Positions 1 through 5,255 of a stretch of DNA of 5,719 bases are shown here, one piece after another (position 1 is the stretch's first letter; each line of letters opens with the position of its first letter). The stretch comes from Anaerolineae bacterium. Its GTDB lineage: Bacteria > Chloroflexota > Anaerolineae > JAAYZQ01. Location: contig JAFGOG010000449.1 of the NCBI GenBank assembly GCA_016926595.1, forward strand, positions 1-5,719, read 5' to 3'. A program made the position numbers and the translations under genes. The notes under the pieces were generated by a model, which saw nothing but the letters and a program-made list of their open reading frames with translations, searched no databases and had not been told where the DNA came from.

Positions 1-1
1 G

Positions 2-2992
2 CAAGGCGGGCTGGCCCTGGTTTTCGGAGAGGCCGGGGTGGGCAAAACCCGGTTGGCGCAGGAGTTGGCGCGCAACGCAGAGTGGCGAGGGATTCGGACC
101 TTGTGGGGGCAGTGTTACGAGCTGGCCGCACCGCCCGCCTATCAGCCTTTGGCGGAGGCCCTGCGCGCCGGGCTGCCATCCTTGGAGAAGGCAGCCCTCG
201 ATCCTCTGTGGCGCGGCGAGCTGGCCCGCCTCCTGCCCGAGTTGGTGACTGACGGAGTTCCCGCTCCCACCCTGCCGCCAGCAGAAGAGCATCGCCGCCT
301 GTTGGAGGCCATCACCCGGGCTTTTTTGGCTATGGCCGCTGCTGCGCCTTGTCTGCTACTCCTGGAAGATGTCCACTGGATCGATCTTGCCAGCCTGGAG
401 GTCCTCCGCTACCTGCTCCCCCGCTTGGCAGACGCCCGGCTGCTGGTGGTTATGACCCTCCGGACCGAAGAGATGACCGGGCATCAGGCCGAGGTGCTGA
501 CTGCACTGGAAAACACCCGCCTGCCGCACCGCCTCAACCTGGCGCGGCTCGATCTGGACGAGACGGGCGAGTTGGTGCGGCAGGCTTTGGACCTGGGGCA
601 GGCTGCGCCGCGTTTCAGCACCCGCCTCTACGCCGAGACCGAAGGCAACCCGTTCTTTGTCATCGAGACGCTGCGGGGGCTGGTTGACGAGGGCCTACTG
701 CGGCGTGATGCCGGGGGGGGCTGGAGCACTCCCTGGGACGAAGCGACGCAAGATTACGCCGAGTTGCCCCTGCCAACCGGCGTGACGCAGAGCATCCAGC
801 GCCGCCTGGACCGCCTGCCCGGCCCGCTGGCGGAAGCGCTGGGCCTGGCGGCCGTCATTGGGCGCGAAGTGGCCTTTGACCTGTGGCAGCAAACGTCGGA
901 TCGGTCCGAAATAGAACTGCTGGCTGCCGGCGATGAGCTGTGCGGCAGGGGATTGCTTCTGCCCGCTGGTCCCGATGCGACCGGGGCGGACTATGTCTTT
1001 GCCCACGACCAGATCCGGCGTGTGACATATGAACGGCTGACCGCGCCACGCCGCCGTCTATACCATCGCCAGGTGGCCGAAGCCCTGACGCGCCTGGCTC
1101 CGGATGAGCCGGAAGCGCTGGCTCATCACTGGACCCAGGCTGGGGTGTGGGACCAGGCTGCCATTTATCACCAACAAGCTGGCGACCGGGCGCGGGCGGT
1201 GTATGCCAACGCCGAGGCGACGGCTCATTACGCCAAGGCGTTGGATGCCCTGAGCAAACTGGCCGTCCCGCCCGACCCGGATCGCCTCTTTGCTCTGCGG
1301 CTGGACTGCGAGGCGGTCAACGGCTTGGTGGGCGATCGGGCAGCGCAGGCGAGGGAACTCGACGCACTGGAAGCCTTGGTCGAGAAATGGCCATCAGCCG
1401 AACAGCGGGCTCAAGTGGCCCTGCGCCGCGCGCGCTACAGCGAAGAGACCGGCGACTATGCGGCCGCCATCGCCACCGCGCAGGCTGCCGTCACTTTGAC
1501 GCAGAGTACAGGGGCAATCGAGCTGGAAGGAAGGGCTCTTGTGGAGTGGGGACGGGTCCTGTGGCGACGAGGGGAGTACGACGCCGCCCGCGCGCAATTT
1601 GAAAAGGTACTGGCGCTCGCCGACGAGCGAGGCCTGCGCCGGCTGAAAGCAGATGCCTTGAACCTCCTGGGCAACGTGTATCTCTATCAAGGGGACTATG
1701 CCCAGGCCAGGGCCTGCTACGAGCGGACCCTACCTCTGCACCGGGAGCTCGGCAACCGGCAAGGGGAGGGCAGCGCCCTGTATAATCTGGGTTATGTGGT
1801 GCACGATCTGGGCGACCTGGCCACGGCCAGCACCTACTATCAACAGGCATTGGATATCTATCGTGAGATCGGCTTCCGCCGGGGCGAAGGAACGACGCTC
1901 ATGATCTATGGCAATGTCCTTCAATCCCTGGGAGACTATCTCTCGGCCCGCGACCACTATGAGCAAGCCTTGCACATCCTTAGCGACGTCGGCAACCGGC
2001 AAAGCCAGGCCTCGGCCCTGGCCAATATCGGTTCGATCCTGATGGCGCTGGGGGTCTATGCCGCTGCCCAACCCTACTTTGAGCGGACTCTGAGCATCCA
2101 CCGCGAGGTTGGAGATCGGCGAGGGGAGGGAGCTGCGCTGGCTAGCTTGAGCTCGTTCTTTCATTTTGTGGGGGACAATGAGGCAGCCGAGGAATATGCC
2201 CGCCAGGCGTTGTCGATTTTTCGGGAGATCGGCGACCGTTATCATCAGGGGCATGCCCTGACCTATTGGGGCCATGCTCTGTCCGGCTTGGGGCAGTTGG
2301 ACATAGCAGCCGACGCCTATCGGCAAGCGGTGGAACTGCGGTGTGAGCTGGGCGAACTGCACTTGGCCATGGAATCCCTGGCTGGCTTGCTCCGTATTTC
2401 CCTGGCCCATGGGGATCTCCCACAGGCCCTGGCCCATACGGAGCGGATCCTGAACCATCTGGAGGGTGGAAGTCTGGATGGCACGGACGAACCGATGCAC
2501 ATTTACTTGACCTGTTACCGCGCCTTGCATGCTGTCCACGATCTCCGCGCCGCCGAGATCCTGGAGACGGCCCACGCTTCGCTACAGGAGCGGGCGGCTG
2601 GCATCGACGACGAGGGAATGCGGCGCTCTTTTCTGGAGAATGTAGCCGCTCACCGCGAGATCGTCGCCGCGTACCGGGAACGCTGGCCTCAACAGCAGAC
2701 GGTCCGCCTGCCCCGCGCCGGCGTCCCCACCGGCCGTCCCCTGCGCGGCGATGAGTATGTGACCATTGCCTGGACGGTGGATGCGCCGGAGGATGAGCAG
2801 GCTGCCAGCAAAACATCATGCCGTCGTCGGCGGTTGCTGCGAATGCTGCGCCAGGCGGAGGCGCAAGGCGCGACTCCCACCGTGGACGACCTGGCCGTTG
2901 CCTTGGATGTCAGCCGGGCCACCCTTAAGCGTGACCTGGCAGCGCTGCGCCGGGCAGGGCACAAGGTCAAGACACGAGGCAGCCCAAAATGA
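2..2992 (+). CDS. STAND-type AAA ATPase with TPR repeats and C-terminal helix-turn-helix (5' end missing)
   Basis: Probable ATP-dependent signal-transduction regulator of the MalT/LAL-like STAND class, acting in the cytoplasm; inducer and target genes are unknown. The frame is open from base 2, so the start lies upstream. A GTG at 38 is not a real start because it cuts the Walker A motif. Counting residues from base 2: Walker A GEAGVGKT at 9-16; Walker B LLLLED at 118-123, followed by VHWID; a sensor-like TLRTEE at 152-157; GNPFF at 215-219, the motif typical of STAND NTPases. A helical region follows, then nine 40-residue TPRs (471-830). The tail contains a PTGRPLR segment (909-915) and a helix-turn-helix (about 955-992; TVDDLAVALDVSRATLKRDL) resembling the DeoR-like or DUF1670-type tails of Chloroflexota regulators. 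The missing N-terminus could carry a BTAD, kinase or cyclase domain. The architecture is seen directly; the regulatory role is inferred. Confidence 0.93.
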   Translation, partial: QGGLALVFGEAGVGKTRLAQELARNAEWRGIRTLWGQCYELAAPPAYQPLAEALRAGLPSLEKAALDPLWRGELARLLPELVTDGVPAPTLPPAEEHRRLLEAITRAFLAMAAAAPCLLLLEDVHWIDLASLEVLRYLLPRLADARLLVVMTLRTEEMTGHQAEVLTALENTRLPHRLNLARLDLDETGELVRQALDLGQAAPRFSTRLYAETEGNPFFVIETLRGLVDEGLLRRDAGGGWSTPWDEATQDYAELPLPTGVTQSIQRRLDRLPGPLAEALGLAAVIGREVAFDLWQQTSDRSEIELLAAGDELCGRGLLLPAGPDATGADYVFAHDQIRRVTYERLTAPRRRLYHRQVAEALTRLAPDEPEALAHHWTQAGVWDQAAIYHQQAGDRARAVYANAEATAHYAKALDALSKLAVPPDPDRLFALRLDCEAVNGLVGDRAAQARELDALEALVEKWPSAEQRAQVALRRARYSEETGDYAAAIATAQAAVTLTQSTGAIELEGRALVEWGRVLWRRGEYDAARAQFEKVLALADERGLRRLKADALNLLGNVYLYQGDYAQARACYERTLPLHRELGNRQGEGSALYNLGYVVHDLGDLATASTYYQQALDIYREIGFRRGEGTTLMIYGNVLQSLGDYLSARDHYEQALHILSDVGNRQSQASALANIGSILMALGVYAAAQPYFERTLSIHREVGDRRGEGAALASLSSFFHFVGDNEAAEEYARQALSIFREIGDRYHQGHALTYWGHALSGLGQLDIAADAYRQAVELRCELGELHLAMESLAGLLRISLAHGDLPQALAHTERILNHLEGGSLDGTDEPMHIYLTCYRALHAVHDLRAAEILETAHASLQERAAGIDDEGMRRSFLENVAAHREIVAAYRERWPQQQTVRLPRAGVPTGRPLRGDEYVTIAWTVDAPEDEQAASKTSCRRRRLLRMLRQAEAQGATPTVDDLAVALDVSRATLKRDLAALRRAGHKVKTRGSPK
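1412..2491 (+). repeat. Nine tandem 40-residue TPR units (120-bp period) inside the ATPase gene
   Basis: Units start at 1412, 1532, 1652, 1772, 1892, 2012, 2132, 2252 and 2372, each exactly 120 bp with no insertions or deletions. The common pattern is a small residue-A-L near the start, G at position 7, G-D-Y at 14-16, A at 19, Y/F at about 23, A/T-L at 26-27 and G at 34, as in the kinesin-light-chain/MalT type of TPR. The middle units end in similar loops (GNRQGEG, GFRRGEG, GNRQSQA, GDRRGEG). Some DNA identity persists: the 14-mer at 1749-1762 recurs at 1989-2002, 240 bp away. The array probably forms a superhelix that binds a ligand or partner protein and holds the ATPase inactive or active. 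A more degenerate TPR-like helical segment lies upstream at about 1130-1260. Confidence 0.9.
2813..2989 (+). other. C-terminal winged-helix-type DNA-binding segment of the ATPase
   Basis: A run of basic residues (CRRRRLLRML) leads into a helix-turn-helix: first helix around TVDDLAVAL, turn DVS, and recognition helix RATLKRDLAALRRAG, closing with a basic KVKTRG wing-like end. The spacing matches DeoR/HTH_11-like domains and the TRG ending resembles DUF1670-type tails. It is the most direct evidence that the ATPase acts on DNA. It differs from the LuxR-type C-terminus of MalT/LAL regulators. Target sites cannot be read from the window. Confidence 0.75.
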
Positions 2993-3049
2993 GCTCAAGG
3001 TTCTCTGCCGCTTCTTCTGGTTAAGATAATCGGGAGATAGCCATATGGT

Positions 3050-3081
3050 AAACTGCCGTCCAGAAAGGGAGGGCAGTTTTT
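3050..3081 (+). terminator. Hairpin with T-run, likely intrinsic terminator of the ATPase gene
   Basis: AAACTGCC (3050-3057) pairs perfectly with GGCAGTTT (3072-3079). TCC (3059-3061) can also pair with GGA (3068-3070) across a G-G mismatch, leaving an AGAAAG loop. The 3' arm runs into TTTTTGTTG. It lies 57 bp after the ATPase stop codon, a normal place for an intrinsic terminator. The stem is rather AT-rich at its base and part of the T-run is used in the stem. Its 3' half also holds a purine-rich AGGGAGG (3066-3072) that could act as a ribosome binding site, so it may instead control the next gene. Confidence 0.6.
3066..3072 (+). promoter_or_regulatory. Possible ribosome binding site for an earlier start of the small gene
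   Basis: AGGGAGG ends seven bases before an in-frame TTG (3080) and ten before another (3083). The frame is open back to a TAG at 3038-3040. If used, it would add up to seven residues to the 65-aa protein. It lies in the loop and 3' arm of the hairpin at 3050-3081, so folding would hide it. This is uncertain because the stretch may simply be part of a terminator. Confidence 0.3.
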
Positions 3082-3100
3082 GTTGTCGGTGGAACGGGCG

Positions 3101-3298
3101 ATGGAAAAGGGCGAATCGCACAGCAACTCGTACGTTATTCGCATCTGGCGAGAAGGTGACAGGCCGGGGTGGAAGGGTTGGGTGCAGCACGCCCGGACGG
3201 GTGAGGCGGTATTTATCCAGCGGGTGGACGAGATTTTGGCCTTCATCGAGCGCCACACCGGCAAGCTGACCGAATCGGAGCACACGGGGCTGAAGTGA
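3101..3298 (+). CDS. Small tryptophan-rich conserved hypothetical protein (65 aa)
   Basis: I do not assign a function. The 65-residue product has no signal peptide or membrane segment and is probably cytoplasmic. Visible features are a SNSYVIRIWREGD strand-like segment (residues 8-20), a second segment PGWKGWVQH (22-30) with W24 and W27, a turn ARTGEAVFIQ (31-40), and an amphipathic helix RVDEILAFIERHTGKL (41-56), which suggests a small beta-beta-alpha fold. The pattern resembles short hypothetical proteins I recall from Chloroflexota, which supports a real gene. ATG 3101 is chosen because the recognisable family pattern begins soon after it, but its ribosome binding site is poor. TTG 3080 or 3083 sit 7-10 bases after AGGGAGG, and GTG 3089 is also in frame. 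The stop is 27 bp before the next gene, so co-transcription is likely. Confidence 0.72.
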   Translation: MEKGESHSNSYVIRIWREGDRPGWKGWVQHARTGEAVFIQRVDEILAFIERHTGKLTESEHTGLK

Positions 3299-3312
3299 GC
3301 CCATGAAATGAA

Positions 3313-3318
3313 AAGGAG
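3313..3318 (+). promoter_or_regulatory. Ribosome binding site of the beta-helix gene
   Basis: AAGGAG lies seven bases before ATG 3326 and is the strongest Shine-Dalgarno match in the window. It fixes the start of the 621-residue protein, immediately upstream of the signal peptide. Confidence 0.85.
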
Positions 3319-3325
3319 ATGAACG

Positions 3326-5191
3326 ATGAAACGAAAACCCCTGTCTGCAGCCTTGGTTATGATTCTGCTGGCTGGCCTGGCGGCAGCTGGCCCGCCGCCG
3401 CTGCACGCTGCTGGTTTCGTAGTGAACGACAGCAGGGACACCGCGGCCGCCCACGACAAGAACCTTGGAGATGGGATCTGTTTGAGCTCGTATAACACCT
3501 GCACCCTGCGGGCAGCCATTGAAGAGGCCAATGCCCTGGCTGGGTTCGATACCATCACCTTTGCCAACCAGATGGACATTTACGTGTCCGACAGTGAGGG
3601 GAACCTGCCTTCACTGACCGATTCTGTGACCATTGACGCCAGTAGTGTATGGGACAGTATCAACAACTCTCCCGGCGTCATGTTGAACGGCTCGAACGAC
3701 AACGGGAATTGCTGGAGTGGACTAACTCTAGAGGCACTGTACTGCGCCGTGTATGGACTACACATCACCAGCTTTTGCGATCCCGGCGTCTTGATCGCTT
3801 CGTCCAACAACACCATCGGCAGCCCGGCTGCCGGCAGGCGCAATGTGCTGTCTGGGAACCGGTGGGGCCTGTGGATCAGCGGCGGCGAGGCCCACCACAA
3901 CGTCGTGCAGGGCAACTACATCGGCCTCGGTGCCTCAGGGATGAGCGGCGAGCCCAACACCCACGGTGGCATATTCATCGCCTTCGAGGCCAGCGACAAC
4001 ACCATCGGCGGCGATGAGGCGGGCGAGGGCAACTATATCTCTGCCAACGGGACCGAGGTTGTCGACGGCCAAGGTGTCCTGATCTACGGCCCGAACACTG
4101 ACCGGAATGAATTGGGCGGTAACTACATCGGCGTTGCGGCCAACAATTCCACTCCCATGGGCAACGCGACCAGTGGCGTGTACGTGGGAGGGAATGCTGC
4201 CGACACGCACATCGGCGGGCCGGGACTGCTGCCCAATACCATCGCCCACAACGGAGACCATGGGGTATTCATCGAAGGCGCGGATAACACAGACGTGTAC
4301 GGCAATAGCATCCTGAGCAATGACCAGCAGGGAGTGTATATCCTCGATAGTAGCCTGTCGGAAGTATATCTCAACACCATCGCCTACAACGGTAGAAATG
4401 GCGTTCTCATCAGGAATGCGACGTCTCTGTACAACCAGATCGTGGCCAATAGCATCCACGACAACGGTGAGCTGGGCATCGATCTGTCAAACGGCGGCAA
4501 CCTGAACCAGGCCGCGCCGACGATCACCTCGGCCAGCGCCGGCGGCGCGTCGGGCACGGCGGTGGACGGCTCGCGCGTGGTCTATGTCTACTCGGACTAT
4601 GGCAACGAAGGCGCCATCTACCACGGCTCGTGTGTCGTGAACACGGCTACCGGCCAATGGGCGTACAGTGGAGCGATCACCGGACCCAACGTCACAGCCA
4701 TCGCCGCCGACGTCGACGGCAACACCTCCGAGTTCTCTCTGCCGTATATTCTCAGCGGAGGGAGTGGCACCTGTGCCGCCCCGCTGACGATCTCCTGCGG
4801 CCAGCAGGTGAGCGACGATACCGTCTTCTATGCCAACATCCACGACTCGTACAGTTGCTCCAGCTGGCCCGAGACGGGGCCGGAGGCGATCTATCAGTTC
4901 ACGTTGGCCGCCGGTGCAACCTACACCGTCACGGCTACACTCAGCAACCTGGCAGTAGATCTGGACATATTTCTGCTATCCCCGACCGGGTGCGCCGCCG
5001 GGCAGTGCCAGGGCGGCGGGACGTTTGGCAACTTTGAGGTCACGGTCGCCAACATGCCCGCCGGCACCTACTACCTCGCCGTGGACGGCTTTAGCGGTGC
5101 CGTCGGCACCTATACGCTGAACCTGGCGTGTGCGTCCGGTGGGGGGGCGAGCCACCGGGTGTTCCTGCCCATGGTTGTGAGAAACCACTGA
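3326..5191 (+). CDS. Secreted CSLREA-type right-handed beta-helix protein with PPC-like domain and LPMVVR tail
   Basis: Exported surface or extracellular protein of 621 residues; its ligand or substrate is unknown. The signal peptide covers residues 1 to about 28-29 (basic KRK, hydrophobic core, LHAA). Then comes a CSLREA-like segment: NDSRD (34-38), GDGIC (48-52) and CTLRAAIEEANA (59-70). A parallel beta-helix follows (about 75-381), with repeated NTIGG, GNYIG and GVxI motifs as in NosD-like proteins. Residues 382-478 match the Ig-like segment common after such helices, ending GNTSEFS. A PPC-like beta-sandwich (about 483-602) shows VDLDIFLL and AGTYYLAVDGFSGAVGTY, with six cysteines (483, 491, 511, 556, 561, 602), suggesting disulfides. 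A Gly/Ser linker leads to HRVFLPMVVRN (610-620), a tail frequent in exported Chloroflexota proteins. No catalytic residues are evident, so adhesion or polysaccharide binding is as likely as enzymatic activity. Confidence 0.93.
   Translation: MKRKPLSAALVMILLAGLAAAGPPPLHAAGFVVNDSRDTAAAHDKNLGDGICLSSYNTCTLRAAIEEANALAGFDTITFANQMDIYVSDSEGNLPSLTDSVTIDASSVWDSINNSPGVMLNGSNDNGNCWSGLTLEALYCAVYGLHITSFCDPGVLIASSNNTIGSPAAGRRNVLSGNRWGLWISGGEAHHNVVQGNYIGLGASGMSGEPNTHGGIFIAFEASDNTIGGDEAGEGNYISANGTEVVDGQGVLIYGPNTDRNELGGNYIGVAANNSTPMGNATSGVYVGGNAADTHIGGPGLLPNTIAHNGDHGVFIEGADNTDVYGNSILSNDQQGVYILDSSLSEVYLNTIAYNGRNGVLIRNATSLYNQIVANSIHDNGELGIDLSNGGNLNQAAPTITSASAGGASGTAVDGSRVVYVYSDYGNEGAIYHGSCVVNTATGQWAYSGAITGPNVTAIAADVDGNTSEFSLPYILSGGSGTCAAPLTISCGQQVSDDTVFYANIHDSYSCSSWPETGPEAIYQFTLAAGATYTVTATLSNLAVDLDIFLLSPTGCAAGQCQGGGTFGNFEVTVANMPAGTYYLAVDGFSGAVGTYTLNLACASGGGASHRVFLPMVVRNH
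5154..5188 (+). other. C-terminal 'FLPMVVRN' tail, possible sorting or anchoring signal
   Basis: After the last cysteine of the PPC-like domain (C602) and a SGGGAS linker, the protein ends with H-R-V-F-L-P-M-V-V-R-N-H. Ends of the general form [VF]-[YF]-L-P-[LM]-[VI]-x-[RK] recur on unrelated secreted proteins of Chloroflexota as I recall them. This suggests a shared surface-sorting or retention signal, but I know of no demonstrated function. There is no hydrophobic helix long enough for a classical LPXTG or PEP-CTERM anchor. Confidence 0.5.
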
Positions 5192-5192
5192 T

Positions 5193-5225
5193 CGGATGGG
5201 GGCGGGCTTGCCCTGCCCCTATCCG
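5193..5225 (+). terminator. Strong 14-bp hairpin directly after the beta-helix gene
   Basis: Bases 5193-5206 pair with 5212-5225 without a bulge (two G-T wobbles, at 5198/5220 and 5204/5214) around a five-base CTTGC loop. The stem is very GC-rich and begins one base after the TGA stop. No T-run follows, so it is not a canonical intrinsic terminator. It could end transcription in a U-less mode, block 3' exonucleases to stabilise the upstream mRNA, or lower expression of the following lipoprotein gene. Confidence 0.6.
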
Positions 5226-5241
5226 CCTCACAAGGCGAGAG

Positions 5242-5247
5242 AAAGGA
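5242..5247 (+). promoter_or_regulatory. Ribosome binding site of the lipoprotein gene
   Basis: AAAGGA lies eight bases before ATG 5256 (eleven before the second ATG at 5259). It supports initiation at one of these two codons, upstream of the lipoprotein signal sequence. Confidence 0.6.
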
Positions 5248-5255
5248 TTCGAGAG

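Noticed and set aside
1730..2575. Long open frame on the minus strand (281 codons) opposite the TPR array
   Set aside because: Its translation mirrors the 120-bp period of the TPR gene and lacks recognisable domains. GC-rich codon bias on the plus strand explains the lack of stops.
2142..2819. Minus-strand open frame of 225 codons opposite the 3' half of the ATPase
   Set aside because: Arg/Pro/Ser/His-rich low-complexity translation with no domain, fully inside a well-supported gene.
3025..3030. GATAAT as a -10 promoter element upstream of the small gene
   Set aside because: There is no convincing -35 element at normal spacing, and transcription from here would run into the terminator-like hairpin at 3050-3081. 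It remains possible but unsupported.
3041..3048. CCATATGG palindrome as an operator
   Set aside because: Only eight bases and not repeated at another gene start in the window; a chance palindrome of this size is common.
3045..3269. Plus-strand frame starting at ATG 3045 that overlaps the small gene
   Set aside because: Its product is Arg/Trp/Ser-rich without pattern, while the overlapping frame ending at 3298 encodes a plausible folded protein close to the next gene.
2816..3579. Minus-strand open frames spanning the ATPase end, small gene and start of the beta-helix gene
   Set aside because: They cross three well-supported plus-strand features and show no signal, domain or good ribosome binding site.
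3935..4459. Minus-strand open frame of 174 codons opposite the beta-helix region
   Set aside because: The periodic composition reflects the beta-helix repeats read backwards; no independent evidence.
3750..4500. Recurrent short DNA motifs (such as aactacatcggc and aatagcatcc) as a repeat or CRISPR-like array
   Set aside because: They are in-frame codons of the beta-helix repeats (NYIG, NSI) with irregular spacing and no constant repeat-spacer pattern.
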